The notes: a model not told the origin generated them from the letters alone. A stretch of 64,000 bases of DNA from Hyphomicrobiales bacterium (GCA_900473745.1 UCMW01000002.1:63265-127264), one strand, 5' to 3'. Positions 37,780 to 45,499 are shown, numbered from the stretch's first letter. Program-made: numbers and translations.

Positions 37780-38169
37780 TCACTTCTTCCCGATATGCGC
37801 AACCGTTGCGATCTCGACGAGCGCGTCCGGCTTCACCAGTCCGCATTGCACGCAGTAGCGTGCCGGTTCGTTGCTCGGGAAATACTCCGCATAGACCTTG
37901 TTGACCGCCTTGTAGTTTGCCCAGTCGGTGACGAAGATGTGGTTCATGGTCACGTCCTGCATGGTGCCGCCGGCGGTCTCGATGACGGATTTGATGGTTT
38001 CGAGCACATGGCGCGTCTGAGCCTCGGCATCGCCGACATGCACGACGTCGTTGTTCTTGTCGAAGGGAAGCGTTCCCGAGACATAGAGGATGCCATCGGC
38101 TAGCGTGCCGGGCGAATAGGGGGCAAGCGGCTTGGATGTGCCTTCCGGTACGACGATGGTCTTGGGCAT
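37780..38169 (-). CDS. rutC: RutC (Rid/YjgF-family aminoacrylate deaminase)
   Basis: 129-residue Rid-family protein removing 3-aminoacrylate during uracil degradation. [49 protein letters not shown] and [24 protein letters not shown] are family hallmarks (conserved Arg and Glu). ATG 38169 follows AGGAGAAAACGAG. Same strand as rutB, 31 bases after its stop. Confidence 0.93.
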   Translation of the reverse strand: MPKTIVVPEGTSKPLAPYSPGTLADGILYVSGTLPFDKNNDVVHVGDAEAQTRHVLETIKSVIETAGGTMQDVTMNHIFVTDWANYKAVNKVYAEYFPSNEPARYCVQCGLVKPDALVEIATVAHIGKK

Positions 38170-38200
38170 TCTCGTTTTCTCCTGGTTCATATGGGAATGA

Positions 38201-38947
38201 TTATTCGGCGGCATCGGCAGGCGCTGCCTGACCGATCGCACCGCAGAAGTCGTTGACGGTCGCCACCCAGCCAAAGAACTTTTCGACATTGTAGACGGTC
38301 GCCTGCTGGATGAAGTCCGGGCCGAGGTGGTGCGTCGCGTCCTCGAGCATCACGCCGAAATATTCGAGGTGGAAGGCGTCGCGCAGCGAGCTTTCGACGC
38401 AGACATTGGTGGCAATGCCGACAAAGACGAGATTGCGGATGCCGCGGGCGCGCAGAACGCTGTCCATATTGGTGTTGAAGAAGCCGGAATAGCGGCTCTT
38501 CGGCACCAGAATGTCACCAGGCTTCGGCTGCAATTCGTCGACGATCGCATAGTCCCAGGTGCCCTTGGCGAGCAGCTGGCCCTGCAGCTCCGGTCGCTTG
38601 CGCATGGTTTTCAGCGCATTCGACTTGTGCCAATTGGGCGAACCGGGACCACCGGCCTCGACATAGTCAGGGTCCCAGCCGTTCTGGAAATAGACGACCA
38701 GCACGCCGGCTTCGCGGGCCGCATCCAGCGTCTTCTTGATGTTCGATATCGTGCCCTTGGCACCTGAGATGTCGAAGCCGGCAAGATCCACATAGCCGCC
38801 CTCTGTCGAATAGGCATTCTGCATGTCGACAACGACGACGGCCGTTTCCGACGGCTTCAGGGTGATCGGCTCGGGGCGTGCCGGAAGCGTGACGCTTTTT
38901 GTCAGTTCCGGGCGTGGCTGATAGCCTGCAACAACGGCCTCGCTCAT
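38201..38947 (-). CDS. rutB: Ureidoacrylate amidohydrolase RutB
   Basis: 248-residue isochorismatase-fold hydrolase cleaving ureidoacrylate to aminoacrylate and carbamate. Catalytic triad visible: Asp in [10 protein letters not shown], Lys in [13 protein letters not shown], Cys183 in [14 protein letters not shown]. Start ATG 38947 overlaps the rutA stop (ATGA), so the two are translationally coupled. Confidence 0.95.
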   Translation of the reverse strand: MSEAVVAGYQPRPELTKSVTLPARPEPITLKPSETAVVVVDMQNAYSTEGGYVDLAGFDISGAKGTISNIKKTLDAAREAGVLVVYFQNGWDPDYVEAGGPGSPNWHKSNALKTMRKRPELQGQLLAKGTWDYAIVDELQPKPGDILVPKSRYSGFFNTNMDSVLRARGIRNLVFVGIATNVCVESSLRDAFHLEYFGVMLEDATHHLGPDFIQQATVYNVEKFFGWVATVNDFCGAIGQAAPADAAE

Positions 38948-40035
38948 TCGGCGGCCTCCAGCATCTGTGTGACGTGCTGGCGGCTCTTCATCAGCGGCTG
39001 TACGTATTTGCCGAACTTCTCGATGCCTTCGAGGAAGTCGTCGAAGGTCAGCATCACGCCGCCGGTGCCGGGCACCTCGCTCATCTCGTCGAGCATGGCG
39101 GCAACCTCCGCATAGGAGCCGATCAGTGTGCCCATGTTGATGTTGACGGCCGAAACCGGGTTCGCCATGTGGCGGACATTGGTGTCGGAGCCGGACTTGG
39201 TGTCGACGGCGCTCTGCAGGCCGAGCCACTGGATGGCTTCCTCGTCAGCGCCCGCCTTGTAGTGTTCCCACTTGGCGAAGGCTTCCTCGGTGGTTTCTTC
39301 GGCGATCACCATGGTGAGCACGAAGGACCGTACGTCCCGGCCGGTCTTCTCCGTGGCGGCCAGTAGACGTTCGTTGGTCGGCGCGAAGGCCTTGGGCGTG
39401 TTGACCCCGACGCCGAAGCAGAAGCTGTAGTCGGCAAACTTCGCCGAGAAATCCATGCCCGCGTTCGACGAGCCAGCGCAGATCAGCTTCACATCGCCTT
39501 CCGGGATCGGTTTCATCCGGCAGTCGTCCATCTGGAAATGTTTGCCCTTGAGATCCGACTGGCCGGTGGTCAGCAGGTCTTTCAGCACGGTCGTGTATTC
39601 GGTAAGATATTCGTAGCGGTCGGAGAAATAGTCGTCGCCGGGCCAGAGACCCATCTGGCTGTATTCCGGGCGCTGCCAGCCGGTGATCAGATTGACGCCG
39701 AAACGGCCGTTCGAAATCGAATCGATCGTGGTTGCCATGCGCGCAATGATCGCCGGCGGCATGATGAGGGTGGCGGCGGTGCCGAACAGCTTGATCTTCG
39801 AGGTGACGGCGGCAAGGCCCGCCATCAACGTGAAGCTCTCCAAGTTGTAATCCCAGAACTCCGTCTTTCCGCCGAAGCCGCGCAGTTTGATCATCGAGAG
39901 CGCGAAGTCGAACCCGTAGGACTCAGCCTTCAGCGTGATCGCCTTGTTGAGTTCGAATGTCGGTTTGTACTGCGGGGCATTCTCCGACAAGAGCCAGCCA
40001 TTGTTGCCGATCGGGATAAAGACACCGATTTCCAT
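38944..40035 (-). CDS. rutA: Pyrimidine monooxygenase RutA
   Basis: Flavin-dependent luciferase-like monooxygenase that opens the uracil or thymine ring. 363 residues. [22 protein letters not shown] start, [21 protein letters not shown], and [22 protein letters not shown] split segments are characteristic of RutA. ATG 40035 has GGAGAACAGGA upstream. First gene of rutABC-D-F; rutE (malonic semialdehyde reductase) and rutG (transporter) are absent from the window. Its promoter region is described separately. Confidence 0.95.
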   Translation of the reverse strand: MEIGVFIPIGNNGWLLSENAPQYKPTFELNKAITLKAESYGFDFALSMIKLRGFGGKTEFWDYNLESFTLMAGLAAVTSKIKLFGTAATLIMPPAIIARMATTIDSISNGRFGVNLITGWQRPEYSQMGLWPGDDYFSDRYEYLTEYTTVLKDLLTTGQSDLKGKHFQMDDCRMKPIPEGDVKLICAGSSNAGMDFSAKFADYSFCFGVGVNTPKAFAPTNERLLAATEKTGRDVRSFVLTMVIAEETTEEAFAKWEHYKAGADEEAIQWLGLQSAVDTKSGSDTNVRHMANPVSAVNINMGTLIGSYAEVAAMLDEMSEVPGTGGVMLTFDDFLEGIEKFGKYVQPLMKSRQHVTQMLEAAE

Positions 40036-40090
40036 TCCTGTTCTCCGCTTCTGGAGGCGCACTGGGCGCCGATTTCTTTCGCAGAGAGCC

Positions 40091-40108
40091 AAGCAATCGT
40101 TGTGCCAA
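40091..40108 (-). promoter_or_regulatory. Sigma-54 promoter of the rut operon
   Basis: On the minus strand TTGGCACAACGATTGCTT matches the -24/-12 consensus TTGGCACG-N4-TTGCW with a single mismatch and the obligatory ten bases between GG and GC. Predicted start near 40081, giving a ~46-base leader before the rutA ATG at 40035. NtrC/sigma-54 control of rut is established in E. coli. I could not find a convincing pair of NtrC sites. Confidence 0.7.
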
Positions 40109-40158
40109 TCTGAAAAGAATAATGAGAACAGTTGCTTGGGCTTCAGCTGGAAAAATAA

Positions 40159-40174
40159 TTTACCGAATGGTCAA
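40159..40174 (-). promoter_or_regulatory. RutR-like operator upstream of rutA
   Basis: TTTACCGAATGGTCAA matches 12 of 14 defined bases of the RutR consensus TTGACCANNTGGTCAA and is a dyad. It lies about 80 bases upstream of the predicted rut transcription start. The rutR gene is not in the window. The remaining rutA-sufA gap (40175-40481, about 307 bases) is partly AT-rich and holds no gene I can support; it must contain the sufA promoter. Confidence 0.55.
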
Positions 40175-40481
40175 AATTTCGATCGATTTCGCGAGCCTTT
40201 GCCCGAGATTGCATCCGTCCCCGCTGTGCGCTGCAATATTTTTGATCGAGGTCGAGAGGTGCGTGATGCGAAGGCGCGTTTCAAGCTTCTGATAAAGATC
40301 AAGTTTTTCGGGTGATCCTGACGTGCTCAAGGATTGATCATCATCAGGCGACGGGTATGTTCGCAATGCGCTCCCCGCGGTGCACTTGGCAGCCTAAGGT
40401 ATTGAACCGACGCGGCGCCTCCCTTACATTGCGAGCAGAAACGCCGGACCTTGAACCCGGTTGTTGATGGAGACTGTGCCG

Positions 40482-40868
40482 ATGGGCTTTCATGTCATGA
40501 CCTTGAGCGATGCGGCTGCCACACGTGTCAAGGCGATCGTCGAGAATTCCGGTCCCGATGCCAAGGGCATCCGCGTCGGGATCAAGAAGGGTGGCTGCGC
40601 CGGGATGGAATACACCATCGATCTGGTGACCGAGCCCAATGCACGGGATGACCGGATCGAAAAGGATGGCGCGACGGTCTGGATAGACCCGGCTGCGGTC
40701 CTTTATCTGCTCGGCACCGAAATGGGCTTCGAGACGACCACATTGCGCTCCGGCTTCACCTTCCACAATCCGAACCAGACCTCGGCCTGCGGTTGCGGCG
40801 AATCGGTAGAGCTCAAGGCCGCGGATCTGGCGGATCTTGCCCGGCAGCGCGAAAGTGCCACAGCCTGA
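40482..40868 (+). CDS. sufA: Fe-S cluster carrier SufA, separated from the suf operon
   Basis: 128-residue A-type carrier. KKGGCAGMEYTIDLV holds the first cysteine and SACGCGESV the C-terminal CGC pair; the rest (VWIDPAAVLYLLGTEMGFE) matches SufA/IscA. ATG 40482 has GGAG nine bases upstream; ATG 40467 lacks a site. In Agrobacterium sufA ends the suf operon, whereas here a ~3.8 kb rut block and a terminator intervene, so sufA needs its own promoter. Confidence 0.9.
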   Translation: MGFHVMTLSDAAATRVKAIVENSGPDAKGIRVGIKKGGCAGMEYTIDLVTEPNARDDRIEKDGATVWIDPAAVLYLLGTEMGFETTTLRSGFTFHNPNQTSACGCGESVELKAADLADLARQRESATA

Positions 40869-40919
40869 ACAAACCGCCAGGGTGGCCGATGAGCGCGCGA
40901 GCTCTCAGGCTCACGGCAT

Positions 40920-40946
40920 TGAATCGCTGATTCAGCGTTTTCTTTT
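40920..40946 (+). terminator. Possible terminator of sufA
   Basis: Short stem TGAATC / GATTCA with GCT loop followed by TTTTCTTTT, 52 bases after the sufA stop. Confidence 0.4.
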
Positions 40947-41001
40947 AGAGATTCGAAAAAATATCTTGCGAAAAGTGGATTGTGGCAAATAAGCTGCGGT
41001 C

Positions 41002-41451
41002 ATGGATACCAGTGACCGCAAAATCATCGATCTTCTCGCCGAAGACGCCCGCCGTTCCCTCGCAAGCATCGGGGATGTCGTAGGGCTTTCGCCCTCCGCC
41101 GTCAACGAACGCATCCGACGTCTTGTCGCCTCCGGCGCCATTAGGCGCTTCACGCTGGAGGTGGATCCGGCGGCGATCGGGCTGCCGATAACCGCGTTCA
41201 TGCTAGTGACCCTTCCCCAGGATACGGAACAGGCGTCCTTCCGGGATTATGCGGAAAGCCATCCGGCCGTGCTGGAATGTCATCATGTGACGGGAAGTTG
41301 GTCATACATGGTGAAGATCCGCACGGCCGACCTGACCGGGATTGAGGCCTTTCTCGCCGACCTCAAGGGCGAACGCCTGATCGCCCGCAGTGAGACCATG
41401 ATTGCGCTGTCAACCACGAGCGAACGCAGCTACGTCATCGGGTCGGAGTGA
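41002..41451 (+). CDS. Lrp/AsnC-family transcriptional regulator
   Basis: 149 residues. N-terminal helix-turn-helix DRKIIDLLAEDARRSLASIGDVVGLSPSAVNERIRRL (split) and C-terminal RAM-type sensor domain with the ECHHVTGSWSYMVKIRT strand-loop typical of AsnC-type effector sites. It lies one base before a LysE-family exporter gene in the same direction, so it probably controls amino acid export, as with other Lrp-LysE pairs. An AT-rich stretch (40950-40990) upstream may hold an autoregulated promoter. Confidence 0.9.
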   Translation: MDTSDRKIIDLLAEDARRSLASIGDVVGLSPSAVNERIRRLVASGAIRRFTLEVDPAAIGLPITAFMLVTLPQDTEQASFRDYAESHPAVLECHHVTGSWSYMVKIRTADLTGIEAFLADLKGERLIARSETMIALSTTSERSYVIGSE

Positions 41452-41452
41452 C

Positions 41453-42079
41453 ATGGACGTGCTCGTCTTCGGCAAGGGCCTGGTGCTGGGCGTCGCAATC
41501 GCGGCCCCGCTGGGGCCGATCGGAGCGCTCTGTATCAACCGCACGCTGGAACGCGGATTCTGGGCCGGCGTCGCGGGTGGCCTCGGAACCGCCATTGCCG
41601 ACGGGGTCTATGCGCTCCTGGCCGCAGCCGGTTTTACCGCCCTTGGCACCTTTCTCGGCTGGATCGAGCTGCCGCTGCAGATTTTTGGTGGCCTCTTCCT
41701 GATCTATCTCGGCATTCGGGGACTGAGGCCGCCTGCGCCGGTTTCGGCTGCATCGATACAGGCACGCGGTTTGCTGTCGACCACGATGGCGACCTTCCTT
41801 CTGACCATCGCAAATCCCGCGACCATTCTTTCGTTTGCAGCGATCTTTGCTGGCCTGGGGCTGGCGGCAGGGCAGGATGGTGCTGCAGGCATCCTTCTGG
41901 TGGCAGGTGTCTTCCTCGGCTCGCTCGGCTGGTGGTTCTTCTTGAGCGGCGTCGTCAGCATCCTGCGCAAGCGTCTGCCGGATGGATTTTCCGCAGCGGT
42001 CGGGCGTGTGTCGGCAGTCATCCTGATCGTTTTCGGGTTCGTTGCGCTGTTCCATGCCGCGCTGGCGCTGATCCGATAG
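41453..42079 (+). CDS. LysE/RhtB-family amino acid exporter
   Basis: 208-residue inner-membrane translocator with six predicted helices. VLGVAIAAPLGPIGALCINRTLERGF is the family N-terminal signature, with GVYALLAAAGFTAL and the GGLFLIYLGIRGLR loop. Predicted to export amino acids or related small metabolites. ATG 41453 directly follows the regulator stop. Substrate cannot be read from sequence. Confidence 0.9.
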   Translation: MDVLVFGKGLVLGVAIAAPLGPIGALCINRTLERGFWAGVAGGLGTAIADGVYALLAAAGFTALGTFLGWIELPLQIFGGLFLIYLGIRGLRPPAPVSAASIQARGLLSTTMATFLLTIANPATILSFAAIFAGLGLAAGQDGAAGILLVAGVFLGSLGWWFFLSGVVSILRKRLPDGFSAAVGRVSAVILIVFGFVALFHAALALIR

Positions 42080-42132
42080 GTCTGCGACGCGACGCGAGCG
42101 TGATGCAAGGTTGTTTGCGTCCGCCATATTTC

Positions 42133-42148
42133 CATTGGAAATCCAATG
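42133..42148. promoter_or_regulatory. Perfect inverted repeat upstream of luxR
   Basis: CATTGG-AAAT-CCAATG dyad 73 bases before the luxR ATG. Position and symmetry suggest an operator, but it does not match a box I can name. Confidence 0.35.
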
Positions 42149-42182
42149 TTGATCAGGCCGCTCTGACACTCATCGTGCTAAA

Positions 42183-42198
42183 TGTGATCCCAATCACA
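42183..42198. promoter_or_regulatory. CRP-type binding site upstream of luxR
   Basis: TGTGATCCCAATCACA is a perfect TGTGA-N6-TCACA palindrome, the canonical CRP site, 23 bases before the luxR ATG. In rhizobia CRP/Clr-like regulators exist, so cAMP-linked control is plausible. So close to the start codon it could activate from a very short leader or repress. Confidence 0.55.
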
Positions 42199-42221
42199 GC
42201 GGGAATGAAGCGGGGGTGTCG

Positions 42222-42962
42222 ATGTCAGACAGGCAGGTCACAGCCAATGCGATGTTCGATTTCATCACGGAATCGTCGCGAGCCCGCAACAATGGCGAGG
42301 TTCTTGCCTGCCTGGATACGGCCGCCAAGGCTTTCGGCATGGACTGTTATGCGATCTCCGGCATACCCCTGCCGAGTGAGCGCATCGACCCCTATTTCAT
42401 GCTCAATGCCTGGCCGGATGGCTGGTTCGAACGGTACGTGCAGGAGAACTACGTCCATGTGGATCCCGTCATCTACCGCACAAAGATGTCGGACGAGGCC
42501 TTTGTCTGGTCGGAGGCACTTGCAGACAGGCCAGTCACTCGAGCCGCAAAGCGCGTCATGAACGAGGCCACAGAATTTGGGATGTATGACGGCTACAGCG
42601 TGCCGCTGCACTCCGTTGGCGGCTTTCAGGCGATCGTGACCTTCGGCGCCCGCAAAGTCGACCTGTCCCAGGAGCAGCGTGGCGCGCTGCACATCATTTC
42701 AATCTATGCGCACAACAGGTTGCGTGCTTTCCTGTCGGAAGGCACGGAAAAAAAAGCGCCTGCGGTCGCAAAGGTCACCCCACGGGAGCGTGAGGTGATC
42801 CTGTGGTGTGCCGCTGGCAAGACCAACTGGGAGATTGGCCAGATCCTTGGAATCTCGGAAAAAACCGTGCAACACGAGATTGCTTCCGCCAGCCGGAAGT
42901 TGAATTCCGTCAATCGTGCACAACTGATCGCCGAGTCGATTCGGCTTGGTCTAATCAGATAA
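42222..42962 (+). CDS. LuxR-family quorum-sensing regulator
   Basis: 246 residues. N-terminal autoinducer-binding domain with the conserved pattern WPDGWFERYVQENYVHVDPV, FVWSEAL and FGMYDGYSVPLHSVGG (Trp, Tyr, Asp, Pro, Trp and Gly positions of AHL receptors retained). C-terminal GerE/LuxR HTH VTPREREVILWCAAGKTNWEIG with SEKTVQHEI recognition helix. ATG 42222 follows GGGGGTG; GTG 42216 is possible. An AHL synthase gene lies 71 bases downstream, so these form a cognate pair. Target genes unknown. Confidence 0.92.
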   Translation: MSDRQVTANAMFDFITESSRARNNGEVLACLDTAAKAFGMDCYAISGIPLPSERIDPYFMLNAWPDGWFERYVQENYVHVDPVIYRTKMSDEAFVWSEALADRPVTRAAKRVMNEATEFGMYDGYSVPLHSVGGFQAIVTFGARKVDLSQEQRGALHIISIYAHNRLRAFLSEGTEKKAPAVAKVTPREREVILWCAAGKTNWEIGQILGISEKTVQHEIASASRKLNSVNRAQLIAESIRLGLIR

Positions 42963-43033
42963 ATAGGCAGAACGGCCTATATTGAATTTGTCACCCATGT
43001 CGCAGTGTTTGCCCTGGCTTTTGGGGGGCTACA

Positions 43034-43735
43034 ATGCTCGCGACAATTCTGGGTGCAGATGCGCTACGCCATGACGAACTCATGGAAAAGGTCTGGCAGT
43101 TTCGACATCGACAGTTCGTCGAGAGGTTGGGCTGGGAGGCCTGTCGGCGCCCGGACGGACGGGAGATCGACCAGTTCGACGGTGATCAGGCGATCCACCT
43201 GCCGCTCGTTATCGACGGCGAGGTCGTCGGCTACAGCCGACTTTTGCCGACGCTCCAGCCGCATCTGCTGTCGGACGTCTACCCGCATCTGATGGACGGA
43301 GCCGAATGGCCGCGTGCGACGCGCATCTTTGAATGGACCCGCTGCATCGCCGAGGCGTCCGACAAGACGATCGGCGGTGTTCCGATTTCCAACATCCTGA
43401 TGACCGGCGTCATTGAGTATTGTCTCGTGGCCGGGATCGAAACCTTGGTGGTCGAGACGCATCCGAAACTGGTCAATCTTCTCGTGACGACGGGTTGGAA
43501 CGTCATGCCGCTTGCGGCCCCAAGCGTGCTGGAAGGTGCGCTCATCGTACCAATCACGGCAAAGCCGTCGATGGCGGGTCTTTTGAGGCACCACGAGCTC
43601 TACGGGATCACCGGGAGCGTCCTCGATCTCGATTATGCACACGGCAATCCATTCGGGCCGTCGGCGCTATCGCGCCTCGCTTTCGTCGAGGAGCAACACG
43701 GAAATGTTCAATATGAAAGAATGGCAGGAGAATAA
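43034..43735 (+). CDS. Acyl-homoserine lactone synthase (LuxI family)
   Basis: 233-residue GNAT-fold AHL synthase. The invariant charged residues are in place: VWQFRHRQFVERLGWE (Arg, Phe, Trp), EIDQFD (two Asp), VVGYSRLLPT (Arg) and FEWTRC (Glu, Arg). The product chain length is not predictable here. ATG 43034 follows GGGGGG. Its stop codon is one base from the next start, so a small unknown protein is translationally coupled to it. Confidence 0.92.
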   Translation: MLATILGADALRHDELMEKVWQFRHRQFVERLGWEACRRPDGREIDQFDGDQAIHLPLVIDGEVVGYSRLLPTLQPHLLSDVYPHLMDGAEWPRATRIFEWTRCIAEASDKTIGGVPISNILMTGVIEYCLVAGIETLVVETHPKLVNLLVTTGWNVMPLAAPSVLEGALIVPITAKPSMAGLLRHHELYGITGSVLDLDYAHGNPFGPSALSRLAFVEEQHGNVQYERMAGE

Positions 43736-43736
43736 C

Positions 43737-44042
43737 ATGACGGATGGCAATTTCCCATCCTCCGATCTCTACGTGCGCTCCATGGTGGAGGAGCAGGTTC
43801 GCAGCTTGAGGGAGATCATCCGGGGCGTATCGCAAAAGGCGCCCCTCAGTGACGAGACCCTGTTTCTCGATCACCTGCTGCAAATGGTGTCGCTGGCAGC
43901 AGCCATCGAGGGCACGGATCGCAAGCGGGTCGGCGGTGGTCGAAAGCGTTCGCCTTCAGAGGCCGACCACCACCTGTCGGACATCCACATTGACGTCGCA
44001 AAGCTGGAGCTCGTCGCGCAACGCCTCGATCGCGCCCAGTAG
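43737..44042 (+). CDS. Small hypothetical protein coupled to luxI
   Basis: 101 residues, not recognised. Mostly helical: VRSMVEEQVRSLREIIRGV and LFLDHLLQMVSLAAAIEGT, a basic patch DRKRVGGGRKRSPSE, then a short helix HIDVAKLELVAQRL. AGGAG lies six bases before ATG 43737, inside the luxI end. By position it recalls cinS of Rhizobium leguminosarum, a small anti-repressor gene coupled to cinI, but I see no clear sequence match and do not assign the name. Its last 87 bases overlap a gene on the other strand. Confidence 0.7.
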   Translation: MTDGNFPSSDLYVRSMVEEQVRSLREIIRGVSQKAPLSDETLFLDHLLQMVSLAAAIEGTDRKRVGGGRKRSPSEADHHLSDIHIDVAKLELVAQRLDRAQ

Positions 44043-44258
44043 ATAATTGCGGACCTCGAGGCTGTCGCCACGGCTTTCACAGAGCCGTTCGAGGGCCTCG
44101 TCGATCTGGAAGAGACAGTCCTCGACATAATCATTGGCATCGACAGAGCTGACGGCTGTCTGAAGATGCTGCCTGAAGTTCGACTTCAGGCGGTCGCAGT
44201 CGCCGATGTCGGCTGGGAAGATCTGGGTCTTCAGATGGTTCAGTGTGTCGTGATACAT
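43956..44258 (-). CDS. Hypothetical protein convergent with and overlapping the luxI-coupled gene
   Basis: 100 residues, not recognised. Acidic, helical, with several Asp/Glu-rich turns: HDTLNHLKTQIFPADIGDCDRL, VEDCLFQIDEALERLCESR and GAIEALRDELQLCDVNVD; three Cys. ATG 44258 has AGGGATTCC upstream, and the region before it is rich in GCAA/TTGC dyads. Its 3' end runs 87 bases antisense to the upstream gene's 3' end. Either gene could be shorter in reality; the coding character of both non-overlapping parts supports both. Confidence 0.6.
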   Translation of the reverse strand: MYHDTLNHLKTQIFPADIGDCDRLKSNFRQHLQTAVSSVDANDYVEDCLFQIDEALERLCESRGDSLEVRNYLLGAIEALRDELQLCDVNVDVRQVVVGL

Positions 44259-44269
44259 GGAATCCCTAA

Positions 44270-44427
44270 TGCAACCGATTGCAACTTCAGAATGTGGTCA
44301 GAAGTCTGCAGCGATTGCAATCGCAGAATGATACCACAGACGCCTATTCATGCCGTTTGATCCCGTCAGCCCAAAATTTGCCCGGTCTGGTTCGGTCGTT
44401 TGTAATGACGACATGCAACGGTTGCAT
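44270..44427. promoter_or_regulatory. Cluster of GCAA/TTGC palindromes near the quorum-sensing genes
   Basis: Three dyads in a 160-base stretch: TGCAA-CCGA-TTGCA (44270-44283), GCGATTGCAATCGC (44311-44324, perfect 14-base palindrome) and ATGCAAC-G-GTTGCAT (44413-44427). They lie upstream of the 43956-44258 minus-strand gene. LuxR-type boxes are dyads of this size, so LuxR binding is possible, but no defined consensus is matched. Confidence 0.35.
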
Positions 44428-44476
44428 TGGGCTAGCCAGCGCATAGCGACCACCTGGAATGCGGCAAGCGTTCGAA

Positions 44477-44803
44477 TCAATCCCGCTTGATGCTGAGCAA
44501 GACGTCCCAGAGATTGGCGCCGGTTTCGAAGGCGCTGGCATTGGCCTTGAAGCCGATCTCACTCTGGATGAGTGATAGCATTTCCGTCGCCAGATTCACA
44601 TTCGACAGGTCGTCGAAAGTTTGCTGACCGGAGGGGGCGACGGAGGCCGTCACGCCGCCGGGCTGGGAACTGGCGAATTTGGTTTCCAGCCGGTCATAGC
44701 CCGGTGTCATGGCATTGGCGACATTGTTCGCCGTGGACGCGAGGCGTGTCTTCTCCGCCTGCATGCCCGAAAGCGATATGCCCATGATTGCCGAAATGCT
44801 CAT
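44477..44803 (-). CDS. Orphan flagellar basal-body rod-like protein
   Basis: 108 residues combining an N-terminal flagellar rod motif (GISLSGMQAEKTRLASTANNVANAMTPGYDRLETKF, split) and the C-terminal Flg_bbr_C-like segment NLATEMLSLIQSEIGFKANASAFE. That is shorter than FlgB/FlgC (about 130-140). ATG 44803 follows CAGGAACGGCA. No flagellar gene is nearby. It could be a detached FlgC paralogue or a small export-linked protein; the match to the rod family at both ends is clear, but the role is unknown. Confidence 0.8.
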   Translation of the reverse strand: MSISAIMGISLSGMQAEKTRLASTANNVANAMTPGYDRLETKFASSQPGGVTASVAPSGQQTFDDLSNVNLATEMLSLIQSEIGFKANASAFETGANLWDVLLSIKRD

Positions 44804-44985
44804 TGCCGTTCCTGCAGCGTGAAGTCCACAATGGCACGATAGACGATACGGGTTAGGTTTCTCCAAAGGCTTGCGGTTTCCAGAAGCTTTCGGTCCCTGC
44901 AGGAATGTCCCGTTTCCGCACGCGATTCGAGACCTAATTCGCAGCATCGGCAGCGGAACGGAAGCTGCGGGGCGGACAGGCAAAA

Positions 44986-45012
44986 AAGAACCCGGCGGTC
45001 TGCCGGGTTCTT
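44986..45012 (-). terminator. Terminator of the DUF1236-like gene
   Basis: Eleven-pair stem AAGAACCCGGC / GCCGGGTTCTT with GGTCT loop; continues TTTTTTG on the minus strand, 22 bases after the stop. Confidence 0.85.
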
Positions 45013-45033
45013 CAACTGAGACGATTGTCGCGT

Positions 45034-45360
45034 TTATTCGATGATCTGAATGATCTGGCGAGTCTGGGGATCGACGATCACGCGGCGTTCGTTGACGATC
45101 GTATAGGAATAGTCCTCATAGCCATCGACCGGATAGAGTTCGACCGGATCCTCGATCACGCGGCCGATCAGCACGTCGCCCTCATAAGGAACCGAGCGCA
45201 CTTCGCGCTCCATGACATAGGTTTCGACCGGGGCAGGCACCACGATGGTCGACTGGGTGGCGACCGGAGCCTGCTGGATGATGACAGTTTCCTGCGCATT
45301 GGCCGACGCCGAGAGCGTCATGAGTGCCGCTGCACCAGCGAGGATAAGAGTATTGCGCAT
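45034..45360 (-). CDS. Small secreted DUF1236-like protein
   Basis: 108 residues. Signal peptide MRNTLILAGAAALMTLSASANA then a mature part with VIIQQAPVATQSTIVVPAPVETYVMERE (split) and the DUF1236-type end YTIVNERRVIVDPQTRQIIQII. Predicted periplasmic or outer-membrane-associated. ATG 45360 preferred to 45420. Monocistronic, with its own terminator. Function of the family is not established. Confidence 0.8.
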   Translation of the reverse strand: MRNTLILAGAAALMTLSASANAQETVIIQQAPVATQSTIVVPAPVETYVMEREVRSVPYEGDVLIGRVIEDPVELYPVDGYEDYSYTIVNERRVIVDPQTRQIIQIIE

Positions 45361-45450
45361 GTCTGTTCTCCTGTGTTGGACAGCTTGAAGAACGGGCGCA
45401 CGGCCATTCCGTTCCATCACAGGGTTTGTCGGACTGTTATCACAAATGAA

Positions 45451-45475
45451 GAACGCCGCCTCAAGGGCGGCGTTC
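45451..45475 (-). terminator. Terminator of the gcvTHP operon
   Basis: Perfect ten-pair stem GAACGCCGCC / GGCGGCGTTC with TCAAG loop, followed on the minus strand by TTCATTTG, 25 bases beyond gcvP. Confidence 0.75.
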
Positions 45476-45499
45476 AGCAGGCTATTTTAGGGCTGGCTG

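Noticed and set aside
40175-40481. Small gene between rutA and sufA
   Set aside because: Short open stretches lack a ribosome-binding site and family features; the region reads as promoter DNA.
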